A stretch of 64,000 nt of DNA from Jaenimonas drosophilae (lineage: Eukaryota; Euglenozoa; Kinetoplastea; Trypanosomatida; Trypanosomatidae), in NCBI GenBank assembly GCA_030849065.1, contig JASAON010001576.1, forward strand, positions 1 through 64,000, in the 5' to 3' direction. Every line of letters starts with the position of its first letter. Within the stretch, counting starts at the first letter, position 1. A model generated the notes under the pieces. It was not told where the DNA came from. It did not search any database and saw only the letters and a list, made by a program, of their open reading frames with translations. Shown here piece by piece: positions 27,891 through 37,802 of the stretch. The position numbers were made by a program, and so were the translations under genes.

Positions 27891-29264
27891 ATGCCTCGGC
27901 TGACAATGTGGCTTGTTGGCCTCACCGGCCTCGGCGCCACGGCCTACCTCGGCCGCCCGTTGATCTCCACGCTGCAACAGCACGACGAAAGCATTGTTGC
28001 GGTGGGAAGTCAGCCCATGCACGCCGTGGTGCGCGAGCTCGCCGGGTTGGAGGACTATCTTCAACGCGCCACGACGCAGCTCATCTACAGCGGTGGTGCG
28101 CAGGATGGACGTGGGGTGTTGGCCACCAACCGCCAAAAAGTGTTGTTCTTCTGCGCCATCCAGCGCTTAAAGCATGGCTTGAGTGGGCAAAGAGAGCGTA
28201 CGCGCTCTCGTGATGATCATGCGCAACTGTGGCGTCGGTTGGATCAGATGGAGGTGGAGCACTGCACCGAGCTCAGCTTTCGCGAGGAACGGCTCACGGT
28301 GATGGAGCGCATCATGTGTGCTGCGTGCTATCTCCTCTACGTGGCCAACTTTCATGTGTTGGCGGCGGTGGTGGAGATGATGGCGGGACGTGAGGCAAGG
28401 AATCATCTCCTCCATCGCACCGCCACCACCATCACCTCTGTCTTGGATATTGATTGTAGCTGCACAACATCTTCTCCCAACAACAACAACAACAACAATG
28501 GTGTTGCTGTGAAGATGATCGAAGCATCATCATCATCATCATCCCCAGAAGAGAAGGAACTCGTGTTGTGCTGCAGCCACTGGATTGAGGAGGTGGGCTT
28601 CTGGGCCTGCACCAACAACCCGCTGCTGCAATCTTCAACATCCGACGCACCACTGCGACTGATTCGCTCTGGCACCGATGCCTCACGTTGGTGGATGTGC
28701 TCCCCAACGCCCCATGGCGTAGCGGAGCACTTTGGCCAACATTGGCAGCACATCTCCAAGGAGATGTTGGCTGTATCATCATCCGATGACGCTCCTTCAC
28801 AGATTGGCACACGCGTGCCCTTTGGCTACCCACTTGCAGCCACGGCACCATCTTCATTGAGTGGTGCTTCCTTCATTCCGGTTGGTGTGTGTGGTGCTCC
28901 ACGCCTCATGGATGCTGGCGCAGCGCGTGCCACACCCGATGAGCCCAGAAGAGCCAATCGTGCGGCCGTGTTCCAGGCCATCCACGCGAAGCAGTACCCG
29001 CAGTTGGCTGCTACGCAAGCGCAACACAACACCACCACGGAGATGCTGGCAGAGCCTGCGGGAGGTGGCTGGTGGAGCTCTCATGGTGGGCTGCCAATGT
29101 GGAGCTCCATGTGGTGGGGCGGCGTACATGGCGGCGGGCAACGTGGTCGTCGTTGCCTCTTTTATGTTGTTGGCGATACAACAACGGCGGAGATGCTAAC
29201 GATGGGGTTGCTGGACGCCACAACACAGGCGCTGAAGATGGAGGAGGCCGCGGCAATGGCCTAA
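27891..29264 (+). CDS. Membrane-anchored protein of unknown function, tentatively PEX3-like
   Basis: 457 residues from the ATG at 27891; the frame extends upstream only through a TTG codon. The first ~20 residues form a hydrophobic anchor (LTMWLVGLTGLGATAYLG) with a basic residue before it. A second hydrophobic, helical stretch (ERIMCAACYLLYVANFHVLAA, about nt 28300-28370) follows. The order of a short N-terminal anchor, a helical soluble body and a central hydrophobic helix resembles PEX3, the peroxisome/glycosome membrane receptor for PEX19, but I do not see the conserved LRVQLN-type motif, so this is only a suggestion. Asn (28482-28500) and Ser (28527-28540) microsatellite runs interrupt the middle. 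It could equally be another outer-membrane or ER protein. Confidence 0.6.
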   Translation: MPRLTMWLVGLTGLGATAYLGRPLISTLQQHDESIVAVGSQPMHAVVRELAGLEDYLQRATTQLIYSGGAQDGRGVLATNRQKVLFFCAIQRLKHGLSGQRERTRSRDDHAQLWRRLDQMEVEHCTELSFREERLTVMERIMCAACYLLYVANFHVLAAVVEMMAGREARNHLLHRTATTITSVLDIDCSCTTSSPNNNNNNNGVAVKMIEASSSSSSPEEKELVLCCSHWIEEVGFWACTNNPLLQSSTSDAPLRLIRSGTDASRWWMCSPTPHGVAEHFGQHWQHISKEMLAVSSSDDAPSQIGTRVPFGYPLAATAPSSLSGASFIPVGVCGAPRLMDAGAARATPDEPRRANRAAVFQAIHAKQYPQLAATQAQHNTTTEMLAEPAGGGWWSSHGGLPMWSSMWWGGVHGGGQRGRRCLFYVVGDTTTAEMLTMGLLDATTQALKMEEAAAMA

Positions 29265-29340
29265 ACACTCAGCACATTCATGATTCACTCACTGCATCTG
29301 CAACTTGTGGCACTGCAACATTACTATTGTGCGTAACATG

Positions 29341-29375
29341 AACAACATCTTCTTCATCATTTACCTCTCGTGTAG
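29341..29375 (+). promoter_or_regulatory. Predicted spliced-leader acceptor for the SET gene
   Basis: A pyrimidine-rich stretch (29348-29372) ends in AG at 29374-29375, 57 bases before the ATG at 29432. Confidence 0.45.
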
Positions 29376-29431
29376 TTGTTGGTGTTGGTTGAGGTGCGTA
29401 CATCCATCCAAACGAGCGCACCACCAAAAGC

Positions 29432-31462
29432 ATGCGCCTGGGCCTCATCGCATCGACGCGGTGTGGTGGAGCGGCGTGGGGCCACCTCATCACCACCCGC
29501 AGATGCTCCACGCGCGAAGGTGGCAGTGCGGCTAAGCCCACCGCTTCATCATCATCATCATCATCGGAGGTTGTTGATGAGGCCGTGTACCGAACACTCT
29601 TCCCTGAAGTAGCTCTCCGCGCTGAAACACAACAACGTCGTCGCGGTCCTCCCGTCGCGACGCTGCCATCCGCACCATCCAATGATGCTCTACAACAACA
29701 ACAACAACAGGGCGATCTTGCGCCACATGACGATGGTTCTCTCGCCACAACCCCCACAATGGCCGACGCCGTGGCCGTGGACGCCGCCAACTACGAAGTG
29801 GCCAACTTCATGGAGGCGGTGGAGATGCAGGTACAGGCACGTCGGCGTGCGCAGAACATTCACTTGGCCTACCCAGCACATCCCGACAAGCTGGTGCCAG
29901 CCTTCCGACGCCTCAAGCGGCACACCGCCATGACTGTGGTGGCACCAGATCCTCTCGACGCGCCAACCTTTGCACGAAAAGACGCCGTGGTGGCGCTGCC
30001 GCCCGCTCCACGCCATCCGTGGTTGAAGCGCGCCACGCCCATGGGCCCGCACATCGTGCACGGAGATGGCCAGATTGGCATGCTGGGTGGCACCGGTGAG
30101 GTTGGTTTTGATGATGCTCCAACACCTCCGCCACGACATTGGAGGGGCCTGCACCACCGCAACATTGTTGGCCGCCGTCTGCCTCAGTCGCATGGTCGCG
30201 TGCATCAGGATGCGGTGGTGCGTCGGAGCTTTGCACGAACGGGTCGTGGGGTCTTCGCCACGCGCGAGATTAAGAAGGGCGAGATCATCATGATCGTGCA
30301 GAGCACCGCGCAGAATGTGGGTGTGAAGGGAGAGCTACGCCGGCTGGAGCAAATGTGCGAGCATCTTCTTACCGCCGTCTTTGAGAGTGTGCAGCGTGGG
30401 GAGTCGGAGATGCTGGACTACCTGCACGATTGGATCCTCACGGGCCAGCCGAGCTCGCTCTTGGAGAGTTGGCCAGCCGCCTCCACCGCACGTGTGTTGC
30501 GTGCCGTGGGTGATGATGTGTTGGCCGCCCTGGAGCTGCATGAGCTCCACATTGGCCGCATCGCTGCCATCATGGATATGAATAGCATGCTCGTCGAGAG
30601 CTACTTTGCGGAGCGAAAAGGCATGGCCTACTTCCCCGAAGCCGGTTTTCTGAATCATAGTTGTGTTCCAAACGCGAGCTACGACGTCATGCCGGAACAT
30701 GTGTTTCAGGAGAGCGACTACTTTGTGGATGAGTGTCTGGAGCAGATTGAGCAGGAAGAGATGGACGAGGTTGAGGGCCAGCAGTTGGCATCGAGCAGCA
30801 ACACGGATGCGACGGTTGAGGCTGAAGAGGTGGGGCCCAAAAACAACAACAACAAGAACAACAACTCCTCTGCAGTGGCTACGTCTTCCAATGGGGCTGC
30901 AGATGCAGAAGTCAGCCCCCTTCCCTCGCTCACCGAAGACACCGCCCCAACATATCTCTTTTGTTGTCGTGCCGAACACAACATCGCGGCAGGTGAAGAG
31001 ATCCTCATTAGTTATGTTCCTCCCGAGTGGAGCTTTGACAACCGGCAGTATGTGCTGCACGATCGCTACCGCTTCTGGTGCAAGTGCCCACGTTGTGCGC
31101 CCGTCCTTGAGAAGAAGTACGCACGCATTCCCAAGCTGGTGGTGGTGTTGGTTCTGGCGAGCATCTTTTTGCAGCTGCTCGTCATGTATCAGCGCGAGGT
31201 GCGATCGGCGGCGGTTGCCGACTTCAATGAGCTGCACTCCATGACGGCAGAGGAGCGTGTGGAGGAGCTCCGCGCACGTGGCCTTATTCGGCCCGAGGAT
31301 GGCATCGTGGAGGCGGAGGAGTATCTTCACCGCCAACAATCCCGCGACGGCGTCTTTGAGCGTCAGAAGCGGCGCGAGGTGGAGGAGCTCTACCAACGTG
31401 ATGGAGCCGTGGGCAGCCCAGACACGTCGATGCATGGTTGGGCGGCACAGACACCACGATGA
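29432..31462 (+). CDS. SET-domain protein with C-terminal transmembrane helix
   Basis: 676 residues. SET domains transfer methyl groups from S-adenosylmethionine to protein lysines. The domain starts near residue 262 (ARTGRGVFATREIKKGE), has the pseudoknot motif NHSCVPN near 406-412 and GEEILISY near 519, and ends with a post-SET-type Cys cluster (FWCKCPRC near 548). This split SET with following Cys residues resembles SMYD-type enzymes, although no MYND finger is seen. About 100 residues between NHSCVPN and GEEI form an acidic and Asn-rich insert. Residues ~569-586 (LVVVLVLASIFLQLLVMY) form a transmembrane helix, followed by a charged tail of about 90 residues. The N terminus (MRLGLIASTRCGGAAWGHLI) is compatible with mitochondrial import. 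Localisation and substrate are inferences; the SET call is firm. Confidence 0.85.
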   Translation: MRLGLIASTRCGGAAWGHLITTRRCSTREGGSAAKPTASSSSSSSEVVDEAVYRTLFPEVALRAETQQRRRGPPVATLPSAPSNDALQQQQQQGDLAPHDDGSLATTPTMADAVAVDAANYEVANFMEAVEMQVQARRRAQNIHLAYPAHPDKLVPAFRRLKRHTAMTVVAPDPLDAPTFARKDAVVALPPAPRHPWLKRATPMGPHIVHGDGQIGMLGGTGEVGFDDAPTPPPRHWRGLHHRNIVGRRLPQSHGRVHQDAVVRRSFARTGRGVFATREIKKGEIIMIVQSTAQNVGVKGELRRLEQMCEHLLTAVFESVQRGESEMLDYLHDWILTGQPSSLLESWPAASTARVLRAVGDDVLAALELHELHIGRIAAIMDMNSMLVESYFAERKGMAYFPEAGFLNHSCVPNASYDVMPEHVFQESDYFVDECLEQIEQEEMDEVEGQQLASSSNTDATVEAEEVGPKNNNNKNNNSSAVATSSNGAADAEVSPLPSLTEDTAPTYLFCCRAEHNIAAGEEILISYVPPEWSFDNRQYVLHDRYRFWCKCPRCAPVLEKKYARIPKLVVVLVLASIFLQLLVMYQREVRSAAVADFNELHSMTAEERVEELRARGLIRPEDGIVEAEEYLHRQQSRDGVFERQKRREVEELYQRDGAVGSPDTSMHGWAAQTPR

Positions 31463-31889
31463 GCAGATGCAGCAGCAGTTTTTTTCACAAGGGTGCTTAA
31501 GAGATTTAGCGGCCTACAAGTGCTGCGGTCGTGAAATAACCACGTACTGATGGATCGTTGTAGCTCGTGTTGATGCATCTTCGTATTCTGTGCTTCTTTT
31601 TTCTTGTAGTTTTGTTATTAGTGTCTTGAATCGGAGTGGAGTGTTGGTGTTTTGGTTGGTGAGTACAACACGTCATCATCATCATCACTCCCCTCCGTAC
31701 GCTCTACATCAAAGACATGCAGATTTATTTGTAGCCAAACAACAACAATCGTACGCCAGCCTAACTCAGGCATCTCTCAACCGTGTTGGGTTGTGTGTGT
31801 GTGTGGATTTTGTATATAAAAAAAAAACACTCCAGAAAGAATAAGAAACACAACAACATAGACGTACACATACATTTGTTATTGGTAGG
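31463..31889. other. Intergenic region
   Basis: Contains ATC repeats, a TG run (31793-31803) and an A9-10 run (about 31819). No gene is seen. Confidence 0.5.
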
Positions 31890-34193
31890 ATGCGTCAACG
31901 CCGGCGATGCTCATCCTCCACCACTGCCGCTGGTGCCACACCTATGCTGATGGCTGCAGAGGAGCCCTCCGCCGCCCGTAGTCGTACCTCCAAGAGCAAA
32001 GCAACGCTTGCCCATGATCGTGCATCTCCCTCATCATCCAATGTAGTTGTTGCTGCTCCTCATGATGCCGAGAAGACGTTGGAGGAGGTGAAGGAGGAGG
32101 ATGCCTTTGAGCTCTCCATCATCAACACCAGCCCGGGATACATCAATCTGCCACTTCCGACGGTGCCGCAACCATCGCGTTGGGTGCCCTTCTACACCCA
32201 CGGATGGTCGGCGGAGTTGGAGCGGCAGGCCGCTGGATGCTCCGAGAACACACCGATTCACCACGGCACCAGGGCCATCTTTTCCCCTGCCGCCACCACA
32301 ACCGCTCCGTGCATGCAGCGCACACTCATTTCGTGGCAGCAGATGAAACGCGGCTCGCTCTTGTCTGGCTTGGTGTGGATGGAGCACGTCGCGCACATCA
32401 ACCTGGGCCGTCAACGCGACTTGCCCAACGGGTGCCGGCTGCATCATCCATGCATCAGCCGCCTTCATGCGCGGGTGGTATATATCACAGGAAAAATCAT
32501 GCATGATTGCTTCCTCAGAGCCTTCCCCAACACCTCCCAAACATCTTCATCCACAACAACCACAACAACAACAACAACAACAAGTGCCGCTTCACGGGAT
32601 GAATCTGTCTGTGTGGTCGTGGATAGTGAGGAGGATGATGAGGATGGTGAGGCTGGAGACGAGGTGTTGTTGGGGGCAAAGCGGCCACACTTCGTGGCAC
32701 CCTACTACCTCCTTGTTAACTGCAGCCCAACCAACAACATCTTCGCCAACCGTTGTGTTGTGCTCCCACACCACAGCCTTCATCTCTGCGAAGGCGATCT
32801 GATTGCCTTTCTCGAGGATCCATTGGATGCCGCGGGCGGCTGCGTGGATGAGCAACCATGGCACGCACCAATGATTCAGACGCTTGTTCCTGCACATGGA
32901 CGGAGCTCATCGGCTACAGATGGGGAGGAGCACCTCCTTCTCTGCTCAGCTGAGGCAAGAAGCACCACATGCATGGGGGAGTTGGAGAGGCTCCACCAAC
33001 ATGATGTGTGGGCCCTGCCCTCGGATGAGGAGTTGCTCCGTACACGCCGCCCTGTGGCGCTGCCCGTGCCGCTTCAACGACGTTTGGCCACCACCGCAGC
33101 AGCCGAGCTCCTCCGGCTATCACCACCGACAACATCCGTGGATGTTGTGGATGTTGATGCAGAAGAGAATGAAGATGATGCATGGAAGCTGAGCTCCGTT
33201 GGGCGTGTTGTGCCCTGTCTCCGCTTCTTTCGCGTATCATCATCGTCAGCACCATCCAGGATCATCCTCGCTGCTCGAGCTTGTGTGTTTGGCTGCTCTC
33301 TCTCCACGCGCTACGCCGCCACCACGGGTGAGCGGCTGCCGGTGCTGAATTCACGCAAGGGCTGCTGCACCTCCGACGAGGAGGAGATGCCCTACCTATT
33401 TGACGTCAGTGGTGCTGTTGTGGCACAAGATGGCAGCTCGCACATGTACCAACTCATCAAGGTGGAAGAAGATGAAGTCGGTTGTGATGGTGTATGTGTT
33501 GGCACAACCATTGATGGCGGGTTGGAGGCGGAGGTCCATGGGAGCACACTCTCCCCTCTCGCCGCCAGCCTCATATTCCGTCAACGTGCAACACAACACA
33601 CAACACAATCATCAAGATCAACGGATGCACCATCACCGCAGGGATGGCGTGGCATCAAGCCACCACCGAGCCCCTTCACCACCTTGCTCCACGCGCTTGG
33701 AAGCACCACCACTTCAACACCATCATCATCATCCTCATCTGATGATCCAATCATCTCAGCAACAACAACAACAAAAACGAGAACGTCGGCTGCCACACAT
33801 CCATCGCTGGCACAGGCGTGGATGGCGGTGCCGGCAGCGTTGCCCGTGTACCGCTTCAGCCGCCGCCAACGACGTGCGCGAAGCCCGCCAACCTGCGTGC
33901 AGCCAAGCCCACGACAACTCTTCTGGAGTGGCAGAGAGGCCCACCTCCAAGATGGGCCTCACTACAGCTACTTCTACAATGAAGAAGATGTCGTGGATGG
34001 GAAGGAGATGGTGGAAACACGCCGTGGGGATGAGCATCTCTCGCATGGAGCTCTACACACATCGGGGGGCGGTGTTCGCCATCACCCGCACACGGAAGAG
34101 GTGGCGGAGTTTAGTGAAGATGCTGTCTGGATCGATGAGCGCGCGGTGGAGCGGGCCAAGAAGCGTGGCGTCAAGCGTCGGCGGTGGGCGTAG
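31890..34193 (+). CDS. FHA-like domain protein with low-complexity inserts
   Basis: 767 residues. The region from residue ~165 to ~310 looks like a forkhead-associated domain, a phosphothreonine-binding beta-sandwich: INLGRQRDLPNGCRL gives the first-strand Gly-Arg, CISRLHARVVYI gives the SRxHA motif, and after a ~75-residue Thr/Asp-rich insert come YYLLVNCSPTNNIFANR and LHLCEGDLIAF (the later Asn and Gly-Asp strands). The remainder is unrecognised: Ser/Thr-rich runs (near 33720), an Arg-rich patch (YRFSRRQRRARSPP) and a basic C terminus (KKRGVKRRRWA) that could be nuclear. FHA proteins usually act in DNA damage, kinase or kinesin pathways; nothing here says which. Confidence is good for the gene and moderate for the domain. 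Confidence 0.65.
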   Translation: MRQRRRCSSSTTAAGATPMLMAAEEPSAARSRTSKSKATLAHDRASPSSSNVVVAAPHDAEKTLEEVKEEDAFELSIINTSPGYINLPLPTVPQPSRWVPFYTHGWSAELERQAAGCSENTPIHHGTRAIFSPAATTTAPCMQRTLISWQQMKRGSLLSGLVWMEHVAHINLGRQRDLPNGCRLHHPCISRLHARVVYITGKIMHDCFLRAFPNTSQTSSSTTTTTTTTTTSAASRDESVCVVVDSEEDDEDGEAGDEVLLGAKRPHFVAPYYLLVNCSPTNNIFANRCVVLPHHSLHLCEGDLIAFLEDPLDAAGGCVDEQPWHAPMIQTLVPAHGRSSSATDGEEHLLLCSAEARSTTCMGELERLHQHDVWALPSDEELLRTRRPVALPVPLQRRLATTAAAELLRLSPPTTSVDVVDVDAEENEDDAWKLSSVGRVVPCLRFFRVSSSSAPSRIILAARACVFGCSLSTRYAATTGERLPVLNSRKGCCTSDEEEMPYLFDVSGAVVAQDGSSHMYQLIKVEEDEVGCDGVCVGTTIDGGLEAEVHGSTLSPLAASLIFRQRATQHTTQSSRSTDAPSPQGWRGIKPPPSPFTTLLHALGSTTTSTPSSSSSSDDPIISATTTTKTRTSAATHPSLAQAWMAVPAALPVYRFSRRQRRARSPPTCVQPSPRQLFWSGREAHLQDGPHYSYFYNEEDVVDGKEMVETRRGDEHLSHGALHTSGGGVRHHPHTEEVAEFSEDAVWIDERAVERAKKRGVKRRRWA

Positions 34194-34404
34194 CGTTTGT
34201 TGTGTGGTGTGTTGGTGGTTCTACGCGAATCATTGGCAATCCTCGATCATAAACAACTGTATGTTGATGTGTTGCTGCTGCATCTTTTCATCCGTACATC
34301 ACCTTCATGCTCATTTCATCTCTGCCGTCACACTCCAGCTGCCATCCCTTCATAGCGCATAGCTCTTCATCCACACACACACACACAACAACAACATCAT
34401 CATC

Positions 34405-35091
34405 ATGCCACCTAAGAAGGCTGCGTTGGTTCAGGCGATGCGCGATGCCTACCCCGAGGAGGCGAGCTTCGCCGTCATTGAGCAGTTTGCAACGACGACG
34501 TTGGGCCGCGTGGAGAGCCTCACGAAGGAGGTGGCCGACGCACGCGATGCCATCGCACGCAGCAGCTACACCGCCGCCAACGCTGCCCAGACCCCTGCCG
34601 CGGCGTTGCGGCTTCTGCAGAACTACCAACTCCTTGGTCGGGATGTTGTTGTATCTGCGGAGCAGGTTCGTACGGTCATTTCCGTGCGCATTCCCGAGTT
34701 GAAGGAGGAAGACAACCTTGGCGTGTCGGTGCAGCACACCGTCTTGAAGGTGCTCGATGGTCTCGAGGGCATGTTGATGGGCAACGGAGGAGAGAAGGAT
34801 CGGCTGCCGGCCGCCGCCAACATGTTCGTCGTGGCCGACTACCTGAAGAGCCGCAGCGAGCTCGAGGATAAGCTCCTCGGCAAGAAGGAGGCCGATGGCA
34901 AGGAGGCATCTGCATCTCAATCACCGTCGCTCATCCTCGCCCTGCAGCAACTGGATGTGGATGTACTGACGAAGGTGGAGCTCGCCACGGTGCAGCTCGC
35001 CAACGGTTTGCGCTCCTGCGTGAGTGCCTACGCACTGAACTTCAAGAAGCTGATCCAGCCACGCAATGCAACGGGGGCGATGGTGAGCTAG
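34405..35091 (+). CDS. PA26: Proteasome activator PA26 (11S/PA28 family)
   Basis: 228 residues, matching the trypanosome PA26 length. PA26 forms a heptameric ring that docks on the 20S proteasome and opens its gate without ATP. Recognisable features: the start MPPKKAALVQ, the helix with SFAVIEQFA, the activation-loop region around RTVISVRIPELKEEDNLGV, the helix VSVQHTVLKVLDGLE, the SQSPSLILAL block, and the C-terminal helix AYALNFKKLIQPRNATG ending in Met-Val-Ser, which would insert into pockets between proteasome alpha subunits. Its divergent sequence is specific to kinetoplastids, so it is the best single marker for the source organism. The gene sits just before an AMPK-gamma-like gene, with no implied functional link. 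Start: first ATG after a CAA-rich leader. Confidence 0.95.
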   Translation: MPPKKAALVQAMRDAYPEEASFAVIEQFATTTLGRVESLTKEVADARDAIARSSYTAANAAQTPAAALRLLQNYQLLGRDVVVSAEQVRTVISVRIPELKEEDNLGVSVQHTVLKVLDGLEGMLMGNGGEKDRLPAAANMFVVADYLKSRSELEDKLLGKKEADGKEASASQSPSLILALQQLDVDVLTKVELATVQLANGLRSCVSAYALNFKKLIQPRNATGAMVS

Positions 35092-35748
35092 AGAGCGCAA
35101 CATTCATCATCATCATCTGGCCTATGTCAGTTGCCATATCATCATTGTGGTGTAGCTGTCTGGAGATGCAGCGGCCACACTTCAACCTATTACCATAGCT
35201 TCCGTGCTTCTGTTTTTTTTTGTGGACGTGCGTACGTACGTGTCTTGTGGCACAGCAGATTGCGGTCCGAAGAGAGCTCTACTACGGCACACACACACAC
35301 ACATGCTTGCATCTTGGGCTCCACATGATTCATCATCATTCTCTTTGTAAAGCACACACACAACACACGCACCATCGTACTTCTTCATGACATCACTGTG
35401 TTCTTGTGCTTCCTTTCTTGTACGTTCATGTTTCACAGTGTTTGCTACCCTCCCAATAGGAAGATTCTTCGTCATTTGCTTTCTTAGCTTAGCTCCCCCC
35501 AGTGACTGGGACCCTCCTCCTCCCCAATCTCCTCTCCATCTTGCTGACGTTCCTCCCCCACACACCTCCACCACACACACACCATCATCATCATCATCAT
35601 CATTTGCAAGCTCTTGTGAGTTCAGATTGGCCGAGGTCGTTTTATCGACGCCCATCGATCATCATCACCGCCACGTTGCCTACACACACACGTACCTGTA
35701 CGCACACGTGCTCCTCATCTTCATCACCACCACTTACCCACGCACATC
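35092..35748. other. Intergenic region
   Basis: Contains CA and ATC repeats (35288-35302, 35582-35600) and pyrimidine-rich tracts near 35505-35560 that probably serve the downstream gene's trans-splicing. No gene is seen. Confidence 0.5.
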
Positions 35749-37110
35749 ATGGCTACGTTAACCAAGTACTGGCCTGCCAGCAAGTACCGTGCGGCTCACC
35801 CGAGCTACGCCGATGACCACGCTCGCATTCTCGCCGCCAACGTCTTTCCCACCCCAGCCGACTGCGCCACCCTCGCCGAGCCCATCATTCAGTTTCTTTC
35901 TCAATGTACGTGCTACGACATGATGGGCAGCAGCACGCAGGTTGTTGTGATTGACGTCGAGGCACCCTTGTCGGTGGCCTTCATTGCGGCACAGGAAACA
36001 CGAGTGCAGAACTGCGTCTTGTGGAGCGCCACACAACGGCAATTCGTCGGGGTGCTGAGTAGCACCGACTACATGAAGGTGTTGCTCTACTGCGATGCCC
36101 ACCCGCAGGATGCGGATGCCGTGGCAACGTGGAGCATTCAGCAGTGGCGGCAGACACGGGATGAGCTCGAGAGCGGCGGCGGATTCTCAGCAGTGAAGCG
36201 GCCGCCCGCGAGTGCGCGTCGCGGCTCCACGAGCGGCTCCCCTGTTGGCACCCCATCACCTCTGCGCGGGGTAGCTGCCGCCACCTCTGCCGCACGCCCC
36301 GCTGGCTTGATCACGTGCCGGGCAGAAACTCCACTTCGTGAGTGTTTGCAAAAGATGCGCGATCAACATGTACGACGCATCGTCACCATCGCTGACAAGG
36401 AGGGCGAGAGCTGCAGCGTCGTCTCTCTCATGGATGTGGAGCAAATCGTGGAGTACCTCGGCGTCATGTTCTTTCATATGGAAAAGGCGGCGGCGTCGGG
36501 CAGAGGTGGCGCAGACGCGAGCAGCAACCGCGCGAGCAGCCCCGCTCTGGAGGATCAGGGCAGCGGTTTGTTTGCCAGTTACGGGGATATTCTTCTTCCC
36601 CCACACGTCAACTCGATCCTCTCCAACGTTGAGACGAACGACGCCGGGCGGAGTGAGCCCGCGGTGGGGCCCTACCACTCCATCTTTGATATTCCCCTGA
36701 AGTTTCTGCCAAAAGTTGGTGCGCATCGCGAGCAGCCCATCTCTGTATCGATGGAGCACCCACTCCGCGATGCCCTGGCGTTGATGCTCCAGCACAACAT
36801 CGAGAGCATCGCCGTATGCAACGCCGAACAAGTGATTGAGGATGTGCTGAGCAGGAGCGATTTGCTGCGGATGGAGGATCAGGGGGTCTACGACACCAAG
36901 CTGACGGTGCGTGAGGCACTGACGAGTCGGGCGAGTGAGCGGTTGTGTGTGTGCTACGAGACGGACTCCCTCCGAGACATCTTTGCTCACTTTGTGCGGT
37001 GGCGCATCAAGGAGCTCTTCCTCGTCCACCCCACCACGGGCAAATTGAAGGGGCAGATCAACACCAGCGAGATCGTCTTCTTCATTGCGCTAGGAGCCAC
37101 GAGTGCGTAG
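35749..37110 (+). CDS. AMPK/SNF1 gamma subunit-like CBS-domain protein
   Basis: 453 residues. The regulatory gamma subunit of AMP-activated kinase binds adenine nucleotides through four CBS motifs in two Bateman modules. Seen here: a first CBS region (residues ~45-110) with FLSQCTCYDMM, VVIDVEAPLSVAF and FVGVLSSTDYMKVL, then WSIQQWR, which matches the gamma-specific linker; a Ser/Ala/Pro-rich insert (~140-180); a second CBS (PLRECLQKMRDQHVRRIVTI); a second insert with Ala/Ser/Arg runs (~245-275); and two more CBS segments (HPLRDALALMLQHNIESIAV; DSLRDIFAHFVRWRIKELFLV). The inserts sit at loops. The identity as a gamma subunit is likely; nucleotide-binding residues were not checked one by one. 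Confidence 0.85.
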   Translation: MATLTKYWPASKYRAAHPSYADDHARILAANVFPTPADCATLAEPIIQFLSQCTCYDMMGSSTQVVVIDVEAPLSVAFIAAQETRVQNCVLWSATQRQFVGVLSSTDYMKVLLYCDAHPQDADAVATWSIQQWRQTRDELESGGGFSAVKRPPASARRGSTSGSPVGTPSPLRGVAAATSAARPAGLITCRAETPLRECLQKMRDQHVRRIVTIADKEGESCSVVSLMDVEQIVEYLGVMFFHMEKAAASGRGGADASSNRASSPALEDQGSGLFASYGDILLPPHVNSILSNVETNDAGRSEPAVGPYHSIFDIPLKFLPKVGAHREQPISVSMEHPLRDALALMLQHNIESIAVCNAEQVIEDVLSRSDLLRMEDQGVYDTKLTVREALTSRASERLCVCYETDSLRDIFAHFVRWRIKELFLVHPTTGKLKGQINTSEIVFFIALGATSA

Positions 37111-37802
37111 GTAACTACCCAACAAAACAACATGAAGAAAAAAAACGTGAAGATGTTGTCTTGAAGGAGTTATGGCAGTATCATGCACGTCATATCCTCC
37201 AGAATACCTTCATCGCCTCGTGCTACTTCTTACCTCGGCAGCCACAGTAGCCCTCATCATGCCAGCTTGCAAGTTGATGTGAGCCCCGTGTGTTTGTGTG
37301 TGTGTGTGTGTGCTTGTGCTCGGGCGGATGAAGTACTTCTCTCTTTTTGCCCAACTTTCGGTACTGCACATGTGTGTCTGTGTGTGTTACGCTTCATCAT
37401 CTGCCTCCGCGCACAAGTTAGTTTTCCTGAAAACGTCCTCTGGAGCGAGTAGTGTTGGTGGATCTCCACCGTCAGCAAAACCAAAAAAAAATTGTGGTAT
37501 GCCACTACCTCCGTATTCTACGTGCGGTGTGTTGGAAGCTCTCCATCTGCCGATATCCGCCATGAAGAAAACACACACACACACGCACACACCAACAAAG
37601 ATTGGATTTGTGAGACAGCACAACCGCTGTCTGATGATGATCCCCTATACATGTGTGCCGGCGAAGGCTCTCCCCGTGACGTTGTACGCCATCCCATCCT
37701 CCTCCTCTTGCATCTTCATTATTTTTCACTGTTGTTTGCGGATTACAAAAGAAGGAGCGTTGTGCCCCCACGCGCACATTTGCACGCGCACTCGCTTTGA
37801 CG
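37111..37802. other. Intergenic region
   Basis: Contains TG runs (37293-37310), CA runs (37570-37590) and a pyrimidine-rich stretch (37692-37738) before the methyltransferase gene. No gene is seen. Confidence 0.5.
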
